Positions 24,577 to 36,616 of a DNA stretch of 64,000 nucleotides are shown piece after piece. The DNA lies in assembly GCF_000002425.4 (NCBI RefSeq), contig NC_037255.1:2239847-2303846 (forward strand), given 5' to 3'. The notes under the pieces are model-generated. The model was given only the letters and a program-made list of their open reading frames with translations, did not search any database and was not told where the DNA came from. The stretch's first letter is position 1. Each line of letters opens with the position of its first letter. The translations under genes were made by a program, and so were the position numbers. Source of the DNA: Physcomitrium patens. Taxonomy: Eukaryota > Streptophyta > Bryopsida > Funariales > Funariaceae.

Positions 24577-25003
24577 AGAAATAGAACTTTGAAGTCACAA
24601 CACATAGCATAAACAAAGTTGTACACAAAGAGAGTATGGAATAAGATATCTCTCACTTCCAACACCCAATACTTATAGGTTGTGGTTGCTGCCCTATAAG
24701 ACAACTTCCACTCATTGACTTTTATACATAAGATCCTTGGTCTTATGATCCTTTGGTATCTAACGTACCTCGAGGTTATTCTATGGTCCTTGGATCCTTT
24801 TGCATCTTACTAATCTTAAAGGTATCCTATGCCAAACACTAATTACTCTTACATAATTTATGGATATTTCTTAGTTCATACTTTATGCTCTTGACTTTGA
24901 CTTTTAGTCCTTAACTTTATCCTATATCTATAGAATTTCCTTTCTATATATCAAGAGTCAACTCTTTGACCATTAGCAACTTACCTAAGATAATATCCTC
25001 TAC

Positions 25004-25057
<54 letters not shown>

Positions 25058-26960
25058 CTTTTACTTCAACACTCTCACTTTGATATTGGTCAAAAGACTT
25101 TCAAATCCTAATACCTTTGTTAATATATGGTGTCTATCCTTTACTAATGCCTTTATCAACAAATCAGCAAGCATGTCTTCTATTGCACAATACTTCATAT
25201 CAATCACTCCCATTTTAATCTTCTCTCTTATGAAGTGATGTTGAATGTCAATGTGATTGGTCCTTGAATGATGCTTTGGATTCTTTGCAAATGGAAGACA
25301 TCCTTGGTTGTCACACTTCATTGGAGTTGCTTCCATTTGCACATCTTCAATGTCCTCCAAAAGTTGTCTTAGCCATATTACCTCCATTGCATCATGACTT
25401 GCTGCTATGTACTCCGCTCTATTGTTAACCTTGCAATTGTTGGTTGTCTTTTGCAATTCCATGAAATTACTCCCACTCCAACAAAGAATACATATCCCAT
25501 TGTTGACCTTCTATCATTTGCATCTTTAGCCTAATTTACATCACAATAACCATGCATATTAATGTTATCACCTTTAAGACATAATTTGAAGTTCAAAATA
25601 CCTTTTAAATACCTCATGATCCTTTTGATGGTTGCCAATGGATTAGTCCAGCCTTTGACATGTGTTGACTCACAACACTCATTACATATGCAAGATCCAT
25701 CCTTGTACCAATCATTGCATACATAAGTGAGTCCACTGCTCCCTTGTATGGAACACCTTGCATTTATCCTTCAACTTCAGCAAATTCTTCTTCCGTGAGC
25801 TTCATCAACTTCAAATTGACTTCCAAAGGTGTTTCAATAGGCTTATATTCCTCCATGTTGAATTATTTCAGCACCTCTTTAATGTAATTACTTTGGCTCA
25901 TTGTAATGGTCTTCTTAGCATGATCTTTCATAAATTCCAATCCTAAATAATAGTGAAGCTCTCCCAAATCACTCATCTCATATTTTTTTTCTAACTTTAT
26001 TTTCAACCAATCCATCATCTTCATAGCATTGGTTGAGATAATTAAATCATCAACATAGATGATAACAATCAATATGAATTCATTTGATTGCATCACATAC
26101 AATGAATGATCAGCTTCACTCCTTACAAATCTTTCATTCACAAAGAATGTATCAATATGTTGGTACCATGCCCTTGGAGATTACTTGAGCCCATACAAGG
26201 ATTTCTTCAACTTACAAACAAGGTCTTGTTTGCCATCTTCAACAAATCCTTGAGGTTGATCCATGTAGATGTCTTTTTCCAACTTTCTATTGAAGAAAGC
26301 CATCTTCTCATCCATTTGATGCATCTCCAAGTCCATTGCTGCTTCAATAGCCAGAATAGTTCTAATTATTTTGAATTTGGTCACGAGAGCAAATGTCTCA
26401 TTGAAATCAACTCCAGCAACTTATGAATATCCTTTGGCAACTAACCTAGCCTTGTATCTCATAACATTTTCTATTGTATCCTTTTTGGTTCTAAACACCT
26501 TTTTACAACCAATTGAAGATCGATTTGATGGAAGTTGAGTCAATTCCCATGTTCCATTGTCTATGAGTGATTTTTACTCTTTTTTCATGGCATTTTCCCA
26601 CTTCATAGCATTCGTGGACTTCATTGCATCACACAAACTCAATGGATCAACAAGGAGTGCAACATTGACATGTTTTTCACTTACTTAAGAAAAGATGTGA
26701 TTCTTCTACCATACACCAAGTTATTTTCGATCTCTCAAAGGATATCTCCTTTCACTTGATGAAGATTCACCTTCATGTACTCCAATAGCTCTTACAATAT
26801 TCTTTTTTCTTAAAACTTGTCTCTTCTTTATAAAGTTAACCTTATTTTTGGATGACTTGGGCTTTATGAAATAAAATGGGATTGACGTTTCTAGTGATTT
26901 CAAGAGTTTTGTAGTAGATCTATAAGTGAAATTTAGTGGATTAATGGTCATAGTTGTGCT
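24577..26960 (-). mobile_element. pol: Ty1/copia 3' fragment: RT and RNase H
   Basis: Minus-strand copia pol, broken by a few stops. RT starts near 26700 (ENAMKKE, NGTWELTQLPSNR, then RYKARLVAKGYS), continues with KIIRTILAIEAAMDLEMHQMD, the catalytic YVDDLI near 26057 and DLGELHYYLGLEF. RNase H is 25462-25061 with NNRAEYIAASHDAMEVIWLR and HIDIQHHFIREKI. Gag, protease and most of integrase are absent, so it is 5'-truncated. The segment 24577-25000 should contain the 3' LTR, but no partner LTR is in the window to define it. Confidence 0.88.
25008..25054. repeat. (TA)n microsatellite
   Basis: About 23 uninterrupted TA dinucleotides just 3' of the copia RNase H frame. Simple repeat, likely length-variable. 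Confidence 0.97.
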
Positions 26961-27394
26961 TAATATGTGTTGTGAATCTTAGCTCAATCTAACAATTGAA
27001 TTGAGGATTATTGAGATTTAAGTGGGCCAAGGTCTTAGAAAGTAGAATTTTAGATCCAATGAGGATTTTTATGATTTCTTGTAATCTATTAGTTGGATTG
27101 GAATTAAATTTATGTATGAGGATATTAGACTTGTTTTTCTATATGTATGAGAATTTTGAAATCAATCAAACGATTAAAAAGAGAGATATTGGCTTTGGAA
27201 GATTGGCATCAAGGTCGGACAAGGGGCCGACCAATATTTAAGCTTGTTTTTGAGGCTATTGTCTATTTTATAATTCGTATCCTTTTTAAATTTTTTTGTG
27301 ATTTTTTGCAACTTAATTTTTCAAAAGCATGTAAATTTTTAATTAAGATTAATAGTTCATTCGTAATAATTGAGGTTTAAATCTGCAGTAGGAA
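26961..27394. other. AT-rich spacer, nothing recognised
   Basis: Short open frames at 27011-27241 and 27147-27380 have no family resemblance. Confidence 0.3.
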
Positions 27395-27945
27395 TTACTA
27401 GGATTTGATTTATGGTTTAGGATTTGGTTTAGGATTTGATTAGGATTTGATTTAAGATTAGGATTTAATTTAGGGTTTAAGATTTGGTTAGAATCTGATT
27501 TAGGATTTAGATTTGGTTAAGATTTGGTTTAGGATTAAGGTTTGATTTAGGATTAGGATTTGATTAGGGTTTGATTTAAGATTAGAATTTGGTTTAGGAT
27601 TTAGGATTTGCTTAGGATTTGGTTAGGATTTGGTTAGGATTTGGTTAGGATTTGGTTTAGATTTATGGTTTGATTAGGATTTGATTTAGGATTAGGACTT
27701 GATTAGGATTTAGTTTATGATTTAGGATTTGATTTAAGATTGGTTAGGATTTGATTTAGGATTTAGGATTTGGTTAGGATTTGATTTAGGATTTAGAATT
27801 TGGTGTAGGATTTACGATTTGATTTAGGATTTAGGATTTGGTTTAGGATTTAAGTTTTGATTAGGATTTGGTCAGGATTTGATTTAGGATTTGGGTTTTT
27901 ATTTGAGTTAGTTTAGGATTTAAGATTTAATTAGTTTTTGGCCTA
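27395..27945. repeat. Degenerate G-rich tandem array resembling plant telomere repeat
   Basis: More than 40 imperfect units built on TTAGGATTTGG / TTAGGATTTGATT, 7-13 bases each, all on one strand. Exact TTTAGGG-type words survive at about 27470 (TTTAGGGTTT) and 27565. Four near-perfect 11-mers (GGATTTGGTTA) run from about 27619. The G-rich bias and residual TTTAGGG suggest a decayed Arabidopsis-type interstitial telomeric repeat, though an independent minisatellite is possible. Confidence 0.75.
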
Positions 27946-28142
27946 AAATTTGAATGAAGTCTATTAGGATTTTAACTAGGATTAAATTAAGATTGAATTG
28001 AGATGTATTTGAGATATGTTTGTAATCATTCTAATATTTTTTTAAGATTTCTTATTATTTCTTTGTAATTCCTTTGAGGTTTCTTTGAATTTGATTAAAG
28101 CTTCTTTAGCCTTATTAGTGTTCTATTAGAATTAAAAAAATT

Positions 28143-28222
28143 TTGTAGCAATTTCCATTCTACCTTCCACAGCTAGGTATCCAGAGTATTCTTAAGCAAG
28201 ACTTCACGTATTACGACAATGC
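28143..28222 (+). repeat. Family D LTR, 3'-end relic
   Basis: Matches the last 80 bases of the D LTRs at 47975, 56416 and 60283 (TACCTTC, ACAGCTAG, CACGTATTACGACA). It abuts element F inside F's third ORF, so a D-family insertion once truncated F. The rest of the LTR is not recognisable to the left. Confidence 0.65.
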
Positions 28223-31200
28223 ATTGTATCTTGCCATCTATTGAAGAAAGAATATATCATTCTTGAAGAACTTCATGTTGATTTTACCATCTCAAAGGTT
28301 TTGATAGTTGTAATGTCTCATTTGGTAGCTCAATAAATTATGATCGTTGAGTTGAATCTACTAGTTGTTGATTCTCTATCTCCTAAGTACTAAATAATCC
28401 AAAAAAATAATAATACAAGATAAAATGAAATCTCCATTGGACTTGCTTTGTTTTATAGCAAAGAATTTATTCTTTCTTTATCTTGGTTTTGATGGATGTT
28501 GTTGATGGAAAGCTTTAACTTTGGCTGATGCATTTGCTAGATTCTTAAATGGCTCCCATGTGCATTGATTAATATCATATCTAGGCCAATGTACAAGATA
28601 TTCTAACCTATTTCGACACTACTTTGAATCTAAGACTTCTTCTATATTTTTCTATATTCAAATTCTTCAATATTTTCTACTTCTATAGGAAGTGGTGGCA
28701 TTTGTCTCCTTCTTTGTATATCCATTGTCTTGTATGGCTCAAGTAAAGATACATGGAATACAAGATGGATTTTCATATATTACGATAGGTATAATCGATA
28801 AGCAATTGGATTGATATGTTTATAAATGGAAAATAGTCTAAGCCTACAATAATCCAGTTTATCACAAAGATAAATAGTTTTAATATTACGATGAAGTAAA
28901 AATACCTTATCCTCTACGTGGAATTGACGTTGTTCCTTGTGATAAACATCTGTATTGTCTTTTTGTCATTCTTGAGCTTCTTATAATTGTACCTTCATTC
29001 TTGCATGTAGCTCTGACAATCAATTTGTCATATCTTTTGCCTTAGGATTATCAACTTTTAAAAAGTCAAAAGTATCAAATTATGAATGATAACTGTAATT
29101 GGCAAAGAAAGATATTTTTTAGATAGAAGAATGTATAGAATTATTGTAAGTAAACTCTGCTAATGAAAAAAGAGTTGTCCAATCATCTTGTTGATAGTTG
29201 ATGGTACATCTTAAATACTATTCTAAAACTTGATTTATCTATTCTATTTGTCCATTAGTTTGAAGATAAAAAACTAAAGATAGTTTTATATCCACCTTCA
29301 ATATCTTGAAAAGAATTCTCCAAAAATTCCATAAAAATTAAGTTCCTCTGTTTGATATAATATCCCTTTATAATCCATGATAGCTATAGATGTTGTGAAG
29401 GAAGAGTTTAGTTGTTCCTTCACTTGTGATAGATTTTGTACATGATACAAAATATGCCATCTTAGTGAAACGATCTACAATCATGAATATAGAATCATAT
29501 GAACTTGAAATTAGAAGATCCATGATAAAATCCATAGAAATAGAAGACCATAATTATCTTGGTATAGGTAATGGTTAGAAGAGTCCATAAGGTCGATGAT
29601 GATGAGTTTTTGATCTTGAACAAAGATCACATATCTATAAAAAATTCTTTAATAGCCTTCTACATTTGAGGCTATCAAAAATTTCTAGATATAAGCTTCA
29701 AAGTCTTATTATATCCAAAATGACATGCTGCAAGGAAATTGTGACAAGCTTTAAGAGCATGTAATCATGCTTCTTCTTTTAGAACATATAAACATCCTTC
29801 AAAATAGAATAGTTTCTCCTTAAACTCAAATTTAGAAGTATCTTAAGACTTAGAAGAATTATTTTTAATATCATGAACAAGAAGGTCTGACGACATACTT
29901 ACTTGGATCTACTTGAAAAAAGTCAAATCAATAGTCAATATTGATTTCATTGCTTAAAGATGAAATTATTCTGGCTTCACTAAAATTATCTTTTGTTGGT
30001 TAAAAGCTGCTTCTCTTTCTTTTGGTATAAGATAAGAATGTCTAGAAAGGGCATCAAACAAACTTTGTTGTTTTTTTGGCTAATAAGTCATATTAAACTT
30101 GAATCTTGACAAAGACATGTTCCAACGAGTCTAGTGATAATTCAAAACACATGCTAATATAAAATATTCAAGGTTCTTGTGATCCATATATACCATGACT
30201 GGATTTAAAGTGCCTTCTAAATAATAATGCCATTCTTAAAAAGAATCCGTAATTGCAAGAAGTTTCTTGTTGTGGATCTTATAATTAATCTTGGCTATTA
30301 AAAATTTTCTTGAATGAAAAGCTATTAGATGAAGTTTGCCATCTACTCCTATTTATGATAAGACTACACCTAAGGCAAAATTAGATACATTTTTTTCCAT
30401 AAAAAATACTTTGGAGAAGTTGACGCAATGTAAAATTAATGCAGAAGTAAAAGCTTTCTTCAAAACTTCAAATGATGCTTCTGCTTCTTTATTCCACTCG
30501 AACTTATCTTTACAAGTTAAGCATATAAGTGGTACTATAACTTGAAAAAAGTTCTTGATGAAGATCTGATAGTAATTGGCAAATTTCAAAAAGCATTGTA
30601 CATCTCTTATTGTTTTTGGAATCTTCTAATCCATGATTGTCTGAACTATTATAGGATCCATCATTAGACCATTGTTTGAAATGATGTATCTTGAGAAGTC
30701 AACTTGGGTAGTGTGGAATACACACTTTTCCATCTTAGTATATAATTCTGCATCTCTTAATTTTTGTAACACACAACAAACATGAACTTCATCTTCTTTT
30801 GCATCTTTAGAATAGATTAAAATATCATCTAAGTAATAGATAATAAAATCATCTAAAAACTTACAAAAAATTTCATTCAAAAGATGTTAAGAAGCTGTTG
30901 GTGCATTTGTGAGTCCAAAAGGTATGACATTTTATTCAAAGTGTCAATACCTTTTTTAAAATGCAGTCATCCATTCATCTCTTTTTTTAATGTAGACCAA
31001 ATTGTATGCTCATTATAGATCTATTTTTGTATAGATCTTAGCTTAATTTAATTGATCAAAAAGTTTAGATATGAAAGATAGAGGATATCTTTTCTTGATG
31101 GTAATCTCCTTGAGTCCTTGATAATCCAAGTACATTTGTAATGATCCATCTTTTTTCTTCACAAATAAGATAGGAGCTCCTACATGAGATTTTGAACTAC

Positions 31201-31245
31201 ATATGAAATTCTTAGTCAAGTATTCATCAATGTATTTATATCAAG
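28223..31245 (-). mobile_element. Element F: old family A chromovirus, heavily decayed
   Basis: Minus strand, homologous to A1 over 36400-39370. In transcription order: RT about 31200-30626 (YLDDILIYSKDAKEDE, catalytic YLDD near 30830), RNase H 30589-30250, integrase about 29700-28950, chromodomain near 28690-28560, and the first half of ORF3 at about 28375-28240 (QLVDSTQ, ELPNETLQLS). Stops and frameshifts throughout. Gag, protease and both LTRs are not recognisable. Far more diverged than A1 or A2, so an ancient insertion. Confidence 0.8.
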
Positions 31246-31514
31246 CTGCAAACTTCAAATTTATAAGTTTTATAAATAAAATCTTGAAAAATGAGAGTCA
31301 GACCAAGGAAGAAAAGATTGGCTCTTTATTATAGTCACTACTTCAAAATCTTTGTCTAGAAATTAGATTGGATCACCCTTGTCATAGCTCTTCTCTTTAT
31401 TTGCTAAAGCTTATTGGAAAGCTAACAATGACTTCTAGCTTCTTCCAAATTTACAAAAGAAAAATAAAAAAATCTAGTAAATGGCATAAAAAGTTCAAAA
31501 TCAGTCTTGAATTT
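31246..31514. other. Spacer between F and B, nothing recognised
   Basis: Similarity to the family A gag-pol junction has faded; no other feature seen. Confidence 0.3.
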
Positions 31515-31940
31515 TGTCTATCATGGACATATAATTGAAGAAGGTTCAAGAAGATTTTAGAAGGTTTTAAGAAGATACTTTTAGATCCTAGAAGATTCTA
31601 GAAGGTTCCAATAGGTTCTAAGAAGGTTTTAAAAGATTCTTAGAAAATTCTAAAAGATTATAGAAGATCCCAGAAGGTTCTAGGAGACTTTAGATGATTT
31701 ATGAAGTTGTCAAACAAGGATTTTAGGCTTGTTTTATTCTCAAGCATCACAAAAACTTATGAAGAAGCTCTTTAGGACCTTATATATATAAAAGTCAAGG
31801 ATGAAGGGATCTCCAATCTCAACAACTCACTTCTTGTGGTCTAGTTAGGACCTTTTTGTATTATATCTAGTTATTGTTCTAGTTTTGAGCTAATTCTATT
31901 TCTTCGTCTTCAATTCTTATCTTATATACAACCTCTAATG
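31515..31940 (+). repeat. Element B 5' LTR (approximate)
   Basis: Starts TGTCTATCATGGACAT and shares ACAT-AATTGAAGAAGG with the start of the 3' LTR at 43736. Rich in GATTCTAGAAGGTTC-type heat-shock-element words at about 31560-31690. A TATATATATAAAAG box lies near 31781-31794 in the right orientation. The leader after about 31940 aligns with the family C leader, which sets the right end; exact limits are uncertain. Confidence 0.6.
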
Positions 31941-33200
31941 ATTTGTCGAGATTACTATTAAATAATATTAAAAGCTTGGTCTTTCTTGATACAAAGTAGA
32001 TTATCCTTATTTTTGAAAGTACTATAACATTCTAGAGGTTATGGATTATCTTCCTTTAGAGTAATATTATTTTGTTCTTAATTTTCTTTTGTTTTGTTTT
32101 TTTTTTTTTTTTTTTCTTTATATCATAGATCAAGCTTTTTTTCCTTTGAATGTATGTATTTTTCTGATTTTTTATTGCAAAAGGTAGAAAAGTCAATATG
32201 ATAGACTTCAAAGAAATTAAGTTAGATTTTACTATTAATGCTCTTAAAGTATTGAAAATCAAGTCAAAGACTTTGTCAAAATAAAATAAAGAACTATATA
32301 TGACCATAGATAATGGTCAAGGAGCCAAAGTATTTCAACCATGACATCAAATAGTAATAGAGATTCCAAACTCTCAAATCACTATGTCTACTTTAATAAA
32401 TATAGAAGGCGCATCCATTCAAGGAGATGATCTGACAACAATAACATCAAAAGAACCAAAGATCAGCCTTCCAAAAAAATTTAATAACACCCGCTCAAAA
32501 TTTTGAAGCTTTGTAAACCAAGTACAACTAATTTCCTTCTTTCAATCTCAACAATATTCTACTAAAGCATCTTGTGTAGGTTTGATTGGAACCTTGCTCT
32601 TAAATCAAGCTTTATCTTGGTTTGCTCCATTATTTGAAAAAAAATTCTCCTATATTGCACAATTTTGAAGCATTTTTGACAACATTTGTAGAAGCATTTG
32701 GTGAATATGATAGAATTTGTTCTTCAACAACTAAAATTCAAAGTCTTTAACAACAAATGTATTCTGCATCAATGTATGCCTCAAATTTGTGACAATTAGT
32801 ATATCATATAAATTGAAAAAAAGATAGGTTGATGAGTCGATTTCATTGGAGGATAAGAGATGATAGCAAGGACTTATTGTTATCTATGTCAAATCTTTAA
32901 ATATTCAATGAAGCCATTAGTCAAGCCGTGAAGTGCAATAACTATTTATTTCAACAACATTAAGATAAATGTTCTTCAATTACATCATATGTATATACTA
33001 ATTATTATAGAGCTTCTTCACCATCCTATTTTAATGAGCATTTACAAGCAGCATATATGTAGATTGATGCAATTTGCTTCAAACCGCTTTCAAAGCAATA
33101 AAAAAAAGCATCAAAGGGAATTTGGCCTATGCTTATATTGTAAAAAATCTGGCCATAAGGTTGATAATTCATCAAAGAAATACCAACATACATATTGAAT
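31941..33200 (+). pseudogene. gag: Element B leader and gag relic
   Basis: Leader contains AATATTAAAAGC at the place of AATATCAGAGC in the C family. Gag reads KISLPKKFNNTRSKF, GLIGTLLLNQALSWFAPLFE near 32600, an AFGEYDR-like block near 32700, and a zinc knuckle CLYCKKSGHK near 33130 with the final Cys lost. Many stops. Closest to family C gag (AFGEHDK). Confidence 0.75.
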
Positions 33201-33339
33201 GAGGAGTACTACGACATCATCAAAAGCTTTGCAAACAAATGAGGGTATCTAGCCATAATAAGAATCTTATAATTAGATTCTTTTTTATCACAAATCAAAA
33301 AAGGTCCTATATTCTTTGCTAGTTCTTCTTGTTGTTTTA

Positions 33340-35506
33340 CTATACATGTATAGTTAGGAGTTACAAAATAAAAGTATTATATATTACTTAACTCGGGAAC
33401 CTCTACATGTTTTATTGATAAAGAATTTTCTAGATCATACAAAATATGTACGATCAAAAAATCCAAAGCCGTACATATAGAAGGTATAGATGGTTGATCT
33501 TAATCTTTTAGAGACATCACTCATGAGACAATTTTATTAGAAATAACCTTCAATAACCATAGTAGTCAAGTAGTATTCAATATCATTAAATCACCATTAA
33601 GTTTAGTCATTTTAAAACTTTCATGGCATAAAAAATATAATCCATAAATAGATTGGATATTCCAAAAGTTAGAATTTTTTCTAATAGATCATAAAACCTC
33701 CAAATCAATGAAAAAGCTTTTAATACCTGACAAGCCAAAACTTAAGTAACATTTAATTATTAGAATTAGAATATTTATGAAGGCAGCCAAATAAGGCACT
33801 ACATTTTTTGTTTATGCAAATCTACAATCAGACATGTGGTTTCTATAAGAACAATTTCAAAGGCATATAAAGATTTTATAGATGTATTTAAAAAAAAAAA
33901 ATGAGGATATCATGTTGAAGCATTGTCGTTATGATTATGCAATTGACCTTTAAAAAAGTATTCAATCACTGTTTGGATCTATCTATAATTTATCTCAAAA
34001 TGAGCTTTTGACTTTAAAAGAGTATATTGATGAAAATCTAGCTAAGAATTTTATTCAATATTCCAAGTCACCAATTCGTACTTCAATGTTATTTGTAAAG
34101 AAAAAAGAAAGATTTTTATAGATGTGTATCAATTATTGTGGTCTTAATAAAATAATGGTAAAGAATCAATATCCATTGCCATTAATATCGATCGACTTAA
34201 CCAAGCAAAGATCTTTACAAAGATTGATCTATGAGGTACATATAACTTGGTATGCATTTAAGAGGGAGATGAATGGAAGACAATATTTTGCACTAGGTAT
34301 GGACATTTTGAATACAATGTCATGCCTTTTGGACTTATCAATACACCAACCATATTCCAACACTTAATGAATGACATATTTGATAAACATCTCAATAACT
34401 TTGTTGTCATCTATTTAGATAATATTCTAATCTTTTCCAATAATCCAAAAGACCATAAAAAAATATATCTGGCTTATGTTAGAAAAGCTACAAAGTATTG
34501 GGCTATATGTAAAATTGGAAAAGTGTATATTTCATGTATCTCAGGTGAAATTTGTTGGATATATTATTTCCAATAAATACTTTTTTATGGATCTAAAAAA
34601 AATGTAAGCAATTATCGATTGAACAAAGCCAAATATGTACGTGATGTCCAATGTTTTCTTGGATTTGTAAACTTCCATAGAATTTTTGTTAGGTATTACT
34701 CCAAGATTGTTCTACTTACGTGGTTGATATATAAAGACAAGCTAGACTGAGGCTCCAAAGTAGAGAAAGCTTTTCAAAGCTTAAAGATGCTTTTATAACA
34801 CCTCCTATTTTGATATATTCAGATTTCAACAAGTCATATTTTATAGAGACCGATGCTTCAAACTTTGCATTGAGAACAATGTCATTGCAGTATAGAGAAG
34901 ATGACAAATTTTATCCAATTGCATTCTATTCTAGAAAATTTTCACTAGCAAAAATCAACTACAAAATCTACAATAAAGAATTGCTTACCATCATGGATTC
35001 CTTCTAAGAATAGTACCATTTTTTTGAAAGCACCTCTCATCAGGTGACTATATATACAAATCTTAAGAATCTTGAATACTTTATATTAGTCCAAGTCTTG
35101 AACCATTGCTAAGTGCATTAGAATATATCTTTATCCCAATTTGACTTTTGCATCATGTATTGATACAAGAACCAACAAAGATTATGAAGTGCATTATCAA
35201 AATATTCTTACCTTGAAACAAAAGAAGGTAAGGTAGCATGTGACCAACAATGGGCAACCTTATTAAAGCTTCTGAAATTTCATTTTTGAGCAACTAATAT
35301 ATCAATATTTGTGAATTTATTATTTTTTGATCAGGTTTGTAAAACCTTAATCATCGACCCTCTTAATATCAAGCTTCTTACCAACAACCTTCTTAAATAG
35401 TCTTCTAAATTCAAGATTGAAGACAACCTCTTGTTCTTTGAAGAATGTTTGTTTATTCCTGAAGGACCAACTTGCCTATGCGTTCTTCAAGCATACCATG
35501 ACTTTT
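33340..35506 (+). pseudogene. pol: Element B pol, 5' part (protease, RT, RNase H)
   Basis: Protease relic near 33390; RT 34000-34570 with [31 protein letters not shown] and [12 protein letters not shown] (the YLDD box mutated to YLDN); RNase H 34810-35080 with IETDASNFA and INYKIYNKELLTIMDSF; then the start of the integrase zinc-binding region, cut at 35506 by A1. Stops and frameshifts throughout. The reading resumes at 41885. Confidence 0.85.
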
Positions 35507-36058
35507 TGCCAAGGACAAAGACTCGATGAGGAAAAATATACACCAAAAGGCTATCTCGATATAATAAGTCAAAATATAAATAAGTAGGTATATTAAAAGG
35601 AAACTGGAATGGCTATTGCCACAAGACAAGAAACTAAAGACTCTTGAACCTGGACTAGAAGCAAGAAAGGAGTTGACAAGAGCGAAGAAGCCTTCACTCT
35701 TGTCTCTATATATACTATCTAACAAGGGGCTACGTGGCGACGTTCTATAGGACCTCCAATATGTGTTGACTTTGTAGGACACATGCCTTGACTTACAAGG
35801 CAAGTTTTTCTACGTGTGGGCCACATAGTTAGCTTGATCTTCAAGCTAACAACATGTGTGGCACATGGCCAACTTGTTGACCACGTTTCTAATCCAAAAA
35901 GTCAATTAAAGACACCTATGAAGTCAAAGCAGCGTCTAGGAAGTTTCTAGGAAGCTTCTATATTAAATATTATATAATTAACTTACTTTTATCTACTTTT
36001 ACTTACTTCTACCTATTTCTATATGTAATTATTAGCTTACATGATTATGGCCGTGACA
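35507..36058 (-). repeat. A1 3' LTR
   Basis: 552 bases, TGCCAAGG...GTGACA on the plus strand (outer G/C instead of T at position 3 is the one difference from the 5' LTR). Contains the TATA box (CTCTATATATAC on this strand) and the hairpin 35675-35704 with one mismatch. The open frame seen inside it recurs in the other LTR and is not a gene. Confidence 0.96.
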
Positions 36059-36099
36059 TTACCCCTCCTTCTAGAGACGAGTTCCACGAGGAGCAGTCA

Positions 36100-36522
36100 T
36101 CATATGTTGAGGAAATCTATGATGCGACGAATTGTATTCGCCACATACTCTGATCTCTGTTCTCTTCGAAGATGATTGATAGGGCCTCTCAACCATCGGT
36201 AGTGTCCCATACCAGGGCGGGAAGACCACCCAGTTATTTGATCATTATTGAGGCCTTCATAACTTCCTTCGAATAGAATATTCGGAACACCATCAGGAGT
36301 TGTTCCTACCTCTAGCAAAATCACCAAACATCGGGAGTCCCTTCCCAAATCGTGATACCAAACGCGTTGTATCTCACCATCTGTTCGAAGAAGAACATGT
36401 CGTTCTTGAAGATCTTCATCTCGATTGCATCGTCTTGAAGGTTGTGACAATCGTAATGTCTCGTCCGGCAGGTCAGCAAACGAAGGTTCTTGAGTTGAAT
36501 CTGCTGGTTGTTGGCTCTCCAT
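36100..36522 (-). CDS. A1 ORF3: intact 140-residue protein of unknown function
   Basis: Uninterrupted frame from ATG at 36522 to a stop at 36100, between the chromodomain and the 3' LTR, about 40 bases from the LTR. The residues begin MESQQPADSTQEPSFADLPD, then RLSQPSRR, DSRCLVILLE, a GHYRWLRG motif near residue 107 and INHLRREQ near residue 115, ending in an amphipathic helix. Basic and Trp/Arg-rich, no signal peptide, membrane segment, zinc ligands or catalytic signature recognised. Homologous frames stand at the same place in C1 (17893-18246), C2 (44459-44812), B (about 43333-43690) and, in part, F. A TATAAAAG on the minus strand at 36606-36599 lies about 80 bases upstream, and TAG directly precedes the ATG. 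It might be a regulator, a nucleic-acid-binding protein or an anti-silencing factor; none of these is shown. Confidence 0.8.
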   Translation of the reverse strand: MESQQPADSTQEPSFADLPDETLRLSQPSRRCNRDEDLQERHVLLRTDGEIQRVWYHDLGRDSRCLVILLEVGTTPDGVPNILFEGSYEGLNNDQITGWSSRPGMGHYRWLRGPINHLRREQRSEYVANTIRRIIDFLNI

Positions 36523-36598
36523 CTAATTAGCGTCACAAATGCAAAGAAGTTACAAACAAGGATAGGAAATTGAATGTTATCTTGCCTCAATCTTGTCT

Positions 36599-36606
36599 CT
36601 TTTATA
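36599..36606 (-). promoter_or_regulatory. Candidate TATA box upstream of ORF3
   Basis: TATAAAAG within the palindrome CTCTTATAAAAGAG, about 80 bases upstream of the ORF3 ATG and immediately after the pol stop. It could drive a separate ORF3 transcript. In C1 a weaker ATATAAGAAAAGG lies at a similar place. Position is suggestive only. Confidence 0.35.
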
Positions 36607-36616
36607 AGAGAGATTT

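Noticed and set aside
25008-25054. (TA)n tract as a promoter or origin
   Set aside because: Plain microsatellite behind a truncated copia element with no associated gene start.
27395-27945. CRISPR-like or satellite array
   Set aside because: Units are adjacent and imperfect with no unique spacers; it is a degenerate tandem repeat in a plant genome.
35453-35803. Open frame of about 116 codons, with a near-identical partner at 41322-41624
   Set aside because: Both lie in the two A1 LTRs and start in flanking or LTR sequence; they are LTR duplicates without coding character.
36100-36522. ORF3 as an envelope gene
   Set aside because: Position fits, but there is no signal peptide, transmembrane segment, cleavage site or glycosylation-rich region.
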